Assembly: GCF_963082655.1 (NCBI RefSeq)
Contig: NC_081552.1
Location: forward strand, 195,934,598 to 195,998,597
Source: Stomoxys calcitrans
Taxonomy: Eukaryota; Arthropoda; Insecta; Diptera; Muscidae
Direction: 5' to 3'
Length of the DNA: 64,000 nucleotides
How positions within the stretch are numbered: the stretch's first letter is position 1; every line of letters begins with the position of its first letter. Shown piece after piece: positions 54,417-64,000 of this stretch. The position numbers and the translations under genes were made by a program. The notes under the pieces are model-generated. The model worked only from the letters and a program-made list of their open reading frames with translations, made no database searches and was not told the DNA's origin.

Positions 54417-57146
54417 CTTTTGAAAAAATTTCACAGATGGTAGAGTTTGAGTCCCCGGTGAAAATAGGGTTCTAAATTTTTTGATATCCGAAGGGGGGGG
54501 CGGACCCTCCCCCTTAACCCAATTTTCATAAACGCCAGATCTCGAAGATGCGTGCACCGATTTGAGCGAAATTTTGTATGCCACCTTATAGTACCCCCAA
54601 AAACACAGTATTGGAAAAAAAATTTGGGGTAAAATAACTTGGGGGGACGCCCCATCCCAAAACCCACCCGAACGGACATGTGTACCGATTGGGACAATAT
54701 GGGTATCAAATGAAAGGTATTTAAGAGTAGAGTACGAATTTGGTATACATATTTCACTCTTAATTTTCGGGGGGTCCTCCACCCTCAAAAAAGCCCCAAG
54801 AGGACACTTTCAACGCTTTAGGCAATATGGGTATCAAATGAAAGGTATTTTAGAGTAGAGTACGAACTTGGCATTAAAATGTTACCCTAAGTGTCGGAGG
54901 CCCCCCACACCGAAAAACACCACCCAACAGGACACTAACCGCTTTGAGCAATATGGGTATCATTTGAAAGGTATATAAAAGTAAAATACAAATCTGACAC
55001 CAAAATTTATTGTTTGGTGTCTAAGGGCCCTCCCCACCCCCCAAAACCCCCCAGTAGGGCAAATTTACCGATTGGGACAATATGGATATAAAATGAAAGT
55101 TATTTGAAGGTAGAGTCCAATGATGTTATAAAAATGTTTCCTTGGTGTCTGAGGCGCCTCCCTGCCTTCCAAAACCCCTAAACAGATCATATCTACCAAT
55201 TGGGACAATATGGGTATCAAACGAAAGATATTTGGAAGAATTTGGTCCAAGGTGTCTAAGGGGCCTCCCCAACCCCAAAAACCTTCAAAACGGGCATAAA
55301 CGTCCAACGTCACAAAATGGTCTTTGAGAGTTGACTACGAATTTGGTTTGCACAATTAGGACAGAGTCTGGAACCGGTCCATCCACTAAATACCCTTCAA
55401 TAGGACGTGTAGTTCGATTGGGATAATATGGGAATTTAACGAAAGGTCTATGCCAGTATATTTCGAATATAATATTGGTATAAAGATTTAAGTATTTGGG
55501 TCACGTCCTACCGTTCCGCAGGACAGTAGATCGGCACAATAAAAGACTCAAATTAATTGCCGTTTGGTTCTCAGCGTCGAGGGAAACGACCCTCTCCTCC
55601 CAATAAATGCAACGCCAAACTGTCATGTAGGATGAACGAGAATACTCAAATGAAAGGACTGTCAGAGGGCAATCCCCCTTCCCCTATCCTACCCAAAACA
55701 AAAAGCATTAAAAAATATTATATCAATAATATGAAATAATATATGAAGGCCGATCAGGATAGAATAGGACAGAAATAAAAGGTCTTTGTTAGTAGAGTAC
55801 ACTTTTTATCCTCAAATTGGCATGGACACAGGAGGACCTGCGGAATGTGGCTTCCCAAGTGGACGCTTTGAATTATGATTTTGAATGTAGATAACCAATA
55901 CAAAAAAAATTAATTAGTGTGAAACTAAACGAGGCCCGTAGCCTTGAATATCTTGATAGCCTCCTTCAAAATGTTTGACATTATGGACTTCAAACAAAAT
56001 CGTGCTTTAGCATGATGCTGATATTACTTCATGATTCATGAACTTCATGGTCATGATTGCCTACTATGGCGATAAAAAGTAGAAAACGAATTTGATATCC
56101 AATTTTGAGGCCAAATGTTTGGAAGTCGTGTCACCCCCTGAACTCCCCCTAAACCTATGGCAATTGGGATTCGAATTAAAGAAATTTTAGAGTAGAGTAC
56201 GATGCTGATATTTTTCACGGTTAGGTACGTGGGTAGCCGCCCCACTCTGCATACCCCTCAAACGTGACATATTTGTGGACTATGGCAAAAATTGGCTCAA
56301 ATCTGTATCTGTTTCATGGCCAAGTGTTTCAGGGGCGCCTCACCTCATAAACTCCCCCTAAACCACACACATATACCGAATATAGCAATATGTAGCCCCT
56401 ATGTGGCTTTTGGGAGTGGAGTATGAATCTCATATCCACTTTTGGGGCAAAGAGTTTGGCTGCTCCTATTCACCACCAAATCCAAGGGAATGAAGTAGAT
56501 CTAACATCCAAACTTTAATGGGCGGACCCTCCCCTTATCCCATTTCCAAAAACGCCAGATCTCGGAAATGGGCGCGGCAATTTGAGCGAAATTTAGTTTG
56601 TTTATAATAACTTAAATACTTTTCAAAAACCCCATATCTCGGAGATGTAACATCCAAACTTTAATGGGCGGACCCTCCCCTTACCCTACTTTCAAAAACG
56701 CCAGATCTTGGAAATGGGTGGGGCGATTTGAGCGAAATTTTGTTTGTTTATAATAACTTAAATACAGAAATTTTTAGGGTGGGATATCTAGGGGGCCGCC
56801 CCACCTCCAAAGCCACCAGGCAAATGAAATATAAACCAATAATGACAATATGGGACTCAAATGAAAGGTATTTGAGACCAGAACCCTAAACTGATATATG
56901 GGGATCCGCCTCATCCCCAAAAACACCCCCATACCGAATATATCTATCCAGACCACAGGATTATAATACACAACTGAAAGGTATTTGGGAGTAGAGCACG
57001 AAAATGATATCCACATTGGGGCGAAATATCTGAAAGGTCGTACCAGCAGCCCAAAACATGACATATTTCCTGCCAGTGTCAGTATAAAGCTTAGATAAAA
57101 TAAGAGAGTGAAAGAAGGGGCAGCGGAGCGGGCCCTGTCCAGCTAG
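54417..57146 (+). mobile_element. Helitron with tandem core, 5' end worn
   Basis: Starts near TTGAAAAAATTTCACAGATG, then GGGGGGGGCGGACCCTCC and many units (CAATATGGGTATCAAATGAA, GTATTTAAGAGTAGAGTACG, CCCCAAAAAC). Positions 55740-56060 hold less clear sequence. The 3' end GCAGCGGAGCGGGCCCTGTC, CAGCTAG at 57146, is followed by T. Two near repeats at about 56515-56620 and 56645-56770 (CCAAACTTTAATGGGCGGAC) show local duplication. No Rep/helicase gene. Confidence 0.65.
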
Positions 57147-57156
57147 TATCTTATAT

Positions 57157-57441
57157 GCAAATGCAAATTTTGCCCATGAACATTCCACTAAGGAACAGGG
57201 GCAAACTTCTCACATATCAATGAGTGCAGTCCGGACTCAAGCCGAGTCCGAACGGCGTGCCGCAGTGCGACACCTCTTTGGAGAGAAGTTTTACATGGCG
57301 TAGTACCTCACAAATGTTGCCAGCATTAGAAGGGGAAAACCACCGCTGAAAATTTTGTTGTGATGGTCTCGCCAGGATTCGAACCCAGGCGTTCAGCGTC
57401 ATAGGCGGACATGCTAACCTCTGCGCTACGGTGGCCTCCAA
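57157..57441 (-). mobile_element. tRNA-SINE S1, full length, 285 bp, with target duplication
   Basis: On the minus strand the head is CACCGTAGCGCAGAGGTTAG (A box) and CTGGGTTCGAATCCTGGCGA (B box), the internal polymerase III promoter of a tRNA-derived SINE. The tail is GGGCAAAATTTGCATTTGC. ATCTTATAT at 57148-57156 and 57442-57450 is the target duplication. The second copy forms the first bases of a Helitron, so the SINE landed in that Helitron's 5' tip. This is the best reference copy of the family here. Confidence 0.9.
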
Positions 57442-57442
57442 A

Positions 57443-57893
57443 TCTTATATATAAAACTCAATTTGTGCTTGTATGTTTGTTTGTTCCGTATAGACTCAAA
57501 AACGGCTGAACCGATTACCTTGAAATTTTCACAAAATGTGTAGATTGATCTGGAAAGAAACAAAGGCTATATAATTTTTTGATATGAGGAGGGGGGCGGA
57601 CCCTCCCCCTTACCCCAAAAGCACTACCCAAAAATAAAAGTGAAGCGATCGGGACAGTATGGGATTCAAATGAAAGGTATTTAAGAGTTGAAAACGAATT
57701 TCATAATAAAAGTTGGGTCCAAGTACCTAGGGGGCAGCCCCAGCCCCCTTAAAATAGGTTTATTTGACTATCATGACAATATGGGACTCAAATGAAAGGT
57801 ATTCGGGAGTGGATTACGAATATGGTTGGAAAGTAGGAATAGGCTTTATAATTTATTGATAACCGAAGGGGGCGGACCCTCCCGTTGCGTGTA
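57443..57893 (+). mobile_element. Helitron 5' part, 3' end lost
   Basis: Begins TCTTATATATAAAACTCAAT, then TGTTCCGTATAGACTCAAAA and ACGGCTGAACCG. The TC start after A fits Helitrons. Tandem-core text follows (AATATGGGACTCAAATGAAA) and stops at CCCTCCCGTTG, where a HINE begins. Before the SINE insertion its start lay two bases after the previous Helitron's CTAG. Confidence 0.75.
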
Positions 57894-58925
57894 GTGTTTT
57901 GTTATGACTTTAGTAAGGCCCAAATCGGTCTATAACCTGATATAGCTCCCATATAAACCGATCTCCCCATTTGACTTCTTGTGCCCTTGGAAGACGCAAC
58001 TTTTGTCCGATTTGGCTGAATTTTTGCACATAGTGTTCTGTTATGATTTCCAACAACTGTGTTGTGTATGGTCCACATCGGTGTATAACCTGATATAGCT
58101 CCCATATAGACCGATCTCCCGATTAGACTTCTTGAGCCCTTGGAAGACTCAATTTTTGTCCGATTTGACTGAAATTTTGCACGTAGTGTTTTATAATGAC
58201 TTCCAACAACTATGTTGCGTATGGTCCACATTGGTCTATAACCTGATATAGCTCCCATATAAACCGATCTCCCCATTTGACTTCTTGAGCCCTTGGAAGA
58301 CGCAATTTTTGTCAGATACGGCTGAAATTTTGCATGTAGTGTTTTATAATGACTTCCAACAACTATGTTGCGTATGGTCCACATCGGTCTATAACCTGAT
58401 ATACCTCTCATATAAACCGATCTCCCCATTTGACTTCTTGTGCCCTTGGAAGACGCAACTTTTGTCCGATTTGGCTGAATTTTTGCACATAGTGTTCTGT
58501 TATGATTTCCAACAACTGTGTTGTGTATGGTCCACATCGGTGTATAACCTGATATAGCTCCCATATAGACCGATCTCCCGATTAGACTTCTTGAGCCCTT
58601 GGAAGACTCAATTTTTGTCCGATTTGACTGAAATTTTGCATGTAGTTTTCTTTTATGACTTCCAACAACTGTGGCGAGTATGGTCCGAATCGGTTCATAA
58701 CCTGATATAGCTCCCACTTAAACCGATCTCTCGATTTGACTTCTTGAACCCTTACAAATCGCAATTTTAGTCCAATTTGACTAAAATTTTGCGTGTAGTG
58801 TTTTGTTATGACTTTCAACAACTGTGCTTAGTTAGGTCCAAATCGGTCTATAACCTGATGCAGCTCCCATATAAATCGGTCTCGCGATCATCATTGTTCG
58901 GTCGAACTTAGCACGCTTTTACTTG
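57894..58925 (+). mobile_element. HINE, type 2 core with higher-order repeat, 5' end missing
   Basis: Six 153-bp units and a 3' end reading TTCGGTCGAACTTAGCACGC, TTTTACTTG. The block from about 57969 recurs from about 58428, an offset of 459 bp or three units, almost without change. The minus strand is open for 271 codons because of the period. The 5' end is replaced by Helitron sequence. Confidence 0.8.
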
Positions 58926-60065
58926 TTTTTATTTAGGACGTAGTAGTTTCTCTCATTGGGGGTTATTGCATAAACGTTTTCTGTTGGATTTGGAGGTTTA
59001 CCAAGAAATTTTCAGTATATCTTTTAGGTTTAAGCCACTGTCAAGAATTTTTTGCGTACATGTTTACAGGTCATGTGCCACACCGTATGATGACCTATAA
59101 CATCTCGGCCAGCCAGCTTTTTTATATTTATTTTTTTGTCTCTTTTGGGTTACTACATCGTCATTGGGTTCACATCGTTTAATCTTAATGAGGTTTTTGT
59201 TGCTTTTCTTCTTCTTCTAAGGCCCTGGGCACTCCTGCCCCCCAAAAGAAAAACTGTCCAACAATACCGACACCATTACACACATTAACAATCACAACAA
59301 ATGGGCCTTTTTCTGAACTTTTTTTTTCAAGTTTTTTTTTTTTTTTTTAAATAACAAAAACCAAATGAGAAATCCCACAGCAAAAAAAAAAATTAAGAAA
59401 TCAAAAAGGTAAACTTATTCTTTGTTAATTTGATGTGATTAATGATCACTCGGACCGTTCCACAAACCTGGAATTGCCTTAAAACATCTTCTCTTACATA
59501 CAAACAGACTTACCTGTAAACGGTTAAAGGTATCAGAGGAGAGGAAGTAAAGGCGCTGTTGTTTCATTGCGGCTATTTTTAATGTGGCGGGAAAAATGGA
59601 CATTAATTAGAGACGGCTAAGATTTGGAGGGCGTTATAATTGTAATTAGTATCTAACAAACCACAACAATCATCGTGGCCAACTGCCACTGCCAGTGGCA
59701 ATAGCGACGATATTAGGCAAACGCGAACTAACCATTCTTCTATGTGCCACACACACCTTGGAAGTTTATTCTATACCCAGGGGATGAGGTTGTGAGGCTA
59801 AAAACGGAAATCAGCCATTAGCATTTGGTCTTTTCAATGTGGGCACTCACACCAAATAAAAGCAGCAGACATCTTGTCTGAAGTATCATTGCCAAAGTCG
59901 ATAAAAAAAAGTCTCAAAAAAACAACGATATGACAGATTTCTGTTTCTTAGTTCAACGTACTAAGATAGTTGACACTTGCCCTGGGGTTATTTGCATACC
60001 TCTTCTAAAGATGTTAAAATATAAAATTTTTGAATTTGATTGTCTTTTAGGTGTAAGTGCTTATC
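58926..60065. other. Unique DNA, no gene recognised
   Basis: Long T and A runs at about 59320-59350 and 59380. A small imperfect palindrome GCCACTGCCAGTGGC lies near 59685. No coding motif or repeat was identified. Confidence 0.4.
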
Positions 60066-60165
60066 CTATATGCAAAGTTGCCCATGAACATTCTGTCGAC
60101 TGAGGGACCTCATATTTATAGCTGAGTGCAAACGGCCTGGCATAGAGCAACCCCTCTTGTTGTTA
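60066..60165 (-). mobile_element. Diverged tRNA-SINE S1 fragment
   Basis: ATATGCAAAGTTGCCCATGA, then GAGGGACCTCATATTTATAG and GAGTGCAAACGGCCTGGCAT follow the order of the 3' half of S1 with large deletions. Confidence 0.55.
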
Positions 60166-60171
60166 GTAAAA

Positions 60172-61764
60172 CCAGTAAGGAAGAGCAAAAATCGGGCGGT
60201 GCCGACTGTATAATACCCTGCACCTAACCTATAAGTACAATGTGGGGCTATATCCAATTCTAAACCAATTTTGATGGACCTCGGCAGTTGTTTTCAGATG
60301 GGTTATTAAACAATCCGCATCCCATTTTGAGCATGTGTTCAACCTATAATAACTACGATTGACAAATGACAACATTATTGCAAATTAGCCAAAATCTGAC
60401 GAACATATATATGGGAGCTATATCTAAATCCGAACCGATTTCAAGCAAACTTCTCAGATATTGTGGTAGACGTCGAGCAAGGCGTTGTACAAAGTTTTGG
60501 TAAGATTGGTTAATAAATGCGCTTGCAATGGCTCTAGGAGTGAAAATCGGACGATATATATATATGAGAGCTATATCTAAATCCGAATTGATTTCTTTGA
60601 AATTCACCGGTAAAGTCAAGAGTCATAAGAAAATCCCTCCTGCCAAATTTCGAGAGAATCGGTTAACAAATGACCTTTTTATTGCATTATTACTGCAAAT
60701 CGGACGAACATATATATGGGAGCTATATCTAAATCTGAACCGATTTGAAGCAAAATTCCCAGATATTGTTGTAGTCGTCCAGGAAGGCGTTTTACAAAAT
60801 TTCGGGAAGATTTATCAATAAATTCGCTTGCAATGGCTCTAGAAGTGAAAATCGGCCGATATATATATATGAGAGCTATATCTAAATCTGAACCGATTTT
60901 AAGCAAACTTTTCAGATATTGTGGTAGTCGTCCAGCAAGGCGTTGTACAAAGTTTTGGTAAGATTGGTTAATAAATGCGCTTGCAATGGCTCTAGGAGTG
61001 AAAATCGGACGATATATATATATGAGAGCTATATCTAAATCCGAATTGATTTCTTTGAAACTCACCGGTAAAGTCAAGAGTCATAAGAAAATCCCTCCTG
61101 CCAAATTTCGAGAGAATCGGTTAAAAATTGACCTTTTTATTGCATTATTACTGTAAATCGGACGAATATATATATGGGAGCTATATCTAAATCTGAGCCG
61201 ATTTCAAGCAAACTTCTCAGATATTGTTGTAGTCGTCCAGGAAGGCGTTGTACAAAATTTCAGGAAGATTTATCAATAAATTCGCTTGCAATGGCTCTAG
61301 GAGTGAAAATCGGGCTATATATATGAGAGCTATATCTAAATCTGAACCGATTTCCATGAAATTCACCATTATTGTCAAGAGTCCTTTCTGCCAAATTTCG
61401 AGAGAATCGGTTAACAAATGACCTTTTTTATGACATTAATACTGCAAATCGGACGAACATATATATGGGAGCTATATCCAAATGTGATCAGATTTTTCCC
61501 AATTTCAATAGGCTTCGTCTCTAGGCCGAAAAACATGCCTGTACCAAATTTGAAGAATGAAAATTGCGACCTGTAGTTTTTACACAAATTAACATGGACA
61601 GACAGACAGACAGACGGACGGACATAACTAAATCGAATCAGAAAGTGATTCTGAGTCAATAGATATACTATGTGTCTATGGGTCTATCTCTATTCCTTTT
61701 GAGTGTTACAAACAAATGCACTAAGTTATAATACCCTGTACCACAGTAGTGGTGTAAGGTATAA
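60172..61764 (-). mobile_element. Second HINE type, complete, type 4 core
   Basis: The left end (3' end reversed) reads CAGTAAGGAAGAGCAAAAAT, then the stem CGGGCGGTGCCGACTG. The right end carries GACAGACAGACAGACGGACG (61597-61623), ATAATACCCTGTACCACAGT and GGTATAAAC. About eight core units alternate between two forms, giving a dimer period of about 305 bp (GACGAACATATATATGGGAG at 60398 and 60703; GACGATATATATATATGAGA at 60550 and 61008). Same family as 11234-12530. Confidence 0.75.
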
Positions 61765-61822
61765 ACACAAAAATATTTGATGTAGCAACTGAAAATCTGC
61801 TAAAAATGGAACAGCAGTATTT

Positions 61823-62152
61823 TTATACCCTCCACCATAGGATGGGGGTATACCAATTTCGTCAGTCTGGTTGTAACACCTTGAAATATTCATCTAAGAC
61901 CCCATAAAGTATGTATATTCTTGATCGTCATGACATTTTAAGTCGATCAAGCCATGTCCGTTCGTCTGTCTGTCGAAAGCACGCTAACTCTCGAAGGAAT
62001 AAAGCTAGGCGCTTGAAATTTTGCACAAATACTTTTACTAATGTAGGTCGGTTGGAATTGTAAATGGGCCGAATTGGTCCAAGTTTTGATATAGCTGCCA
62101 AATAAACCGATCTTGGGTTTTGACTTCTAGAGCCTCTAGAGGTCATAAATTG
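61823..62152 (+). mobile_element. HINE 5' fragment, type 3
   Basis: TTTTTATACCCTCCACCATA, then CGTCTGTCTGTCGAAAGCAC and the start of one unit, ending at CCTCTAGAGGTCATAAA. The core and 3' end are absent. Confidence 0.75.
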
Positions 62153-62312
62153 TAGCGTGTCACCCTATGTCTGATTGGAGTAGAGCGACATCTGGTTTTG
62201 AACAGTCACGTTTTTATGGCAACTAGGGAATACAACCCTGCGCTACCACCATATGTTACCTCCACATACAAATGTGACCACTACAACGACACTTCAAAGA
62301 AACATATGATTT

Positions 62313-62537
62313 TTGTTTTTGCTATTTTGGAAAAGCAATTTTCATGATGGTTCCTCGGTGGACATGATGGCTTGGGGGAACCATGATGGTCAGTATGTGG
62401 AGGATGACAAGTTCTTTTTCGATTGGACCTTGGCAGCAGACGGAGGTGGAGCCATCAGTAAATATAAAAAAGAATTAAACACAAGTGAATTAGCAAAAGA
62501 AAATTTAATGTGTTTATTGAGCGGTGTCACAGAATAA
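62313..62537 (+). CDS. Candidate short ORF or exon, unknown function
   Basis: The frame ends with a protein-like stretch: DMMAWGNHDGQYVEDDKFFF, DWTLAADGGGAISKYKKELN, then ELAKENLMCLLSGVTE and a TAA at 62535. The charged, Gly-rich text differs from the low-complexity frames around it and could be the last exon of a gene. A CATTTTGG...TTTTCATGATGG stretch upstream gives no clear acceptor. I recognise no family. It could be chance or element-derived. Confidence 0.3.
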   Translation: MFLLFWKSNFHDGSSVDMMAWGNHDGQYVEDDKFFFDWTLAADGGGAISKYKKELNTSELAKENLMCLLSGVTE

Positions 62538-62539
62538 AC

Positions 62540-63975
62540 AAAGTGGTGAAAACTAAAGGAATAATTTAAAACAAATGTAAAGTTTTAGTGAACATCTTAA
62601 AGCTATAGAAAAAGTTACAAATATAAGGCAAAATTCTAAAAACCGTATATATGTATATATATATATATATATTTATGAAAATTTTACAATGATTTAAAAT
62701 AACTTGAAAAATAAAAGAATAAAAGAAATCGGAAAGCTTAAAGCTTAAAGAAAGTAAAGCTGTAAAAAACACTGAAAAGAAATAGAAAAGAAATCAAATC
62801 ATATAATGTGTAATGGTATTTTCTGTATTAGAGAAATAAAATTTCCAAGTTTATGATGACATGAGAAACAGCACGTTATTTGGCTAGGACTCGCCGGTAT
62901 GGGTAGGGTTCTTTTTCTCATTCTCATCTAAAGGACCATTTACAGGAAAAATTTAAACGTGCAACCTAAAAGCGGACGGACTTTTGACCACTGAAACTAA
63001 AAACAAACAAAAATAGGGTCGTAGCATTGCTTGAGATCATCCGGTGTTACAGATCTCTAAGCCCACTCACACCAATGTTCCTTGACTCCATAATATCTTT
63101 TAAAGGAACCCCGAAAATTCTATCCCTTATGGCTCTCTTTAGATTTCAATAAGTTTTCTACTCCATTTTAATACTTAGATGTTCGTAATAGTTTATTTTA
63201 AACAACAATCATATTCGTAGGAAAAATGTATATGCTTATACCATGGTTTATATAAAGAAAAATAGATCAGGTAAAAATATGAAAAAGTGAAAAAAATAAC
63301 AACAAAAAAATATAGTAACGAAAATTATAAAGCTAATGGCCGTAAATAATTATTTCGAAATTCAAAACCACAATTCGTACTTAATTTAATCATATGTCTT
63401 ACATACTAGGACTTACCCATTCACTAAGCGCTGCATAGGCCTCTGCAATCACCAACGATGAATGGAAACTTAGTTTAATAAATATAAATGGTAATGGGTG
63501 TATACTACGAAATAAATATATAGACCAACAATCAAATAAAAAAAAATTATGGACAAAAAAATGTCGTCAAATTACAACAAGATTTACAAATGGTAACAAA
63601 TTATTTCTTAATTATTTGATAATTAAAGGAAATTAATTAGAAAAATTAAGAATAAAAAATATGGATGAAAGTTGAGTAATAACACGATACAACACACGTG
63701 GGGTGGAATAACCCAAACGTGTACAAGACAAAAATGTAAACGATCAATTGCTTCGCTTTCAACTTTGCTTTTCGGCACAAAGTTTGTAGCACATCTAAAT
63801 CCCAAAAATGTCAAGGTGGTTGATATCAATTTTACCGGGAGTATTTAGAGTTGATGGCATGAAATTACAAAGGGGGTCAATCAAAGGCCCATCATGCCTC
63901 AAATCTACATGAGAAATTAAAATAGTCATTATCACAACCACAAACAGATTTTAATTCGCATTAAATACCTTTCTC
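62540..63975. other. Unique AT-rich DNA, no gene recognised
   Basis: A TA microsatellite lies at about 62646-62672 (ATATGTATATATATATATAT). Many A-rich runs. No coding motif. Confidence 0.4.
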
Positions 63976-63978
63976 AGT

Positions 63979-64000
63979 GTACTAGCTGGACAAATAAAAA
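63979..64000 (-). mobile_element. Possible Helitron 3' end at the window edge
   Basis: ACTAGCTGGACA is the reverse complement of TGTCCAGCTAGT, the last bases of the Helitron at 57135-57147. Too short to be sure; the element would extend past the window. Confidence 0.35.

Noticed and set aside
57360..57441. Functional tRNA gene on the minus strand
   Set aside because: The tRNA-like head is fused to a 200-bp SINE body and recurs in several copies.
57902..58717. 271-codon minus-strand frame as a repeat protein gene
   Set aside because: Same cause: monomers of 153 bp with no start context, no ends and no neighbouring exon.

Overview
The window looks like a transposon-dense intergenic or intronic stretch of a higher fly genome, probably a calyptrate such as a muscid. 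The DNA is AT-rich and eukaryotic, with no operons, rRNA or bacterial signals. Most of it is made of nested mobile elements: at least 20 copies or fragments of a DINE-1/HINE-like repeat with a tandem core of about 153 bp, Helitrons ending in CTAG, two tRNA-derived SINE families, several decayed non-LTR retrotransposon families, Tc1/mariner remnants and a hAT-like element. I see no complete host gene. A few short candidate exons are listed with low confidence.

The best-preserved unit is a Transib-type DNA transposon at 29343-34691. It has a 5-bp target duplication (CGATG), termini that begin with CACAGTG, two inverted repeats of 1431 bp each that look identical wherever I compared them, and one intact 680-codon transposase. 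The protein can be matched along most of its length with the RAG1 core, including the three acidic catalytic residues and the Cys/His zinc ligands. CACAGTG is exactly the consensus heptamer of V(D)J recombination signals. The element therefore looks like a young, possibly active relative of the transposon lineage that gave rise to RAG1. Transib is a known superfamily; the unusual points here are the intact state and the very long arms.

Layout: 1-609 tandem HINE core; 610-1810 unique; 1936-6340 a decayed LINE split by a HINE (2385-4267); 6430-7100 a 125-bp tandem array; 7104-7919 a LINE fragment on the minus strand; 7920-9806 HINEs, one of them inserted into a SINE; 9807-11230 mostly unique; 11234-12530 a second HINE type carrying a mariner MITE and a SINE; 12535-16760 an RNase H-bearing LINE whose 3' UTR is split by a 1.8-kb HINE; 16841-22330 SINE, hAT-like, HINE and Helitron pieces; 22331-25070 LINE debris including an RTE-like element; 25903-29275 HINE and LINE debris; 29338-34696 the Transib element; 35275-38530 LINE and mariner fragments; 38763-42533 HINEs; 43872-47508 a chimeric HINE with a rearranged mariner, then a hAT-like element; 47740-49640 three tandem copies of a repeat of about 640 bp with promoter-like features; 50855-53632 LINE and HINE pieces; 54417-58925 two Helitrons head to tail with a SINE at their junction, then a HINE with higher-order repeats; 60066-62152 further HINEs; the rest is AT-rich unique DNA.

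No set of genes here forms a pathway. The window mainly records who inserted into whom, and several nested insertions fix element boundaries and relative ages.
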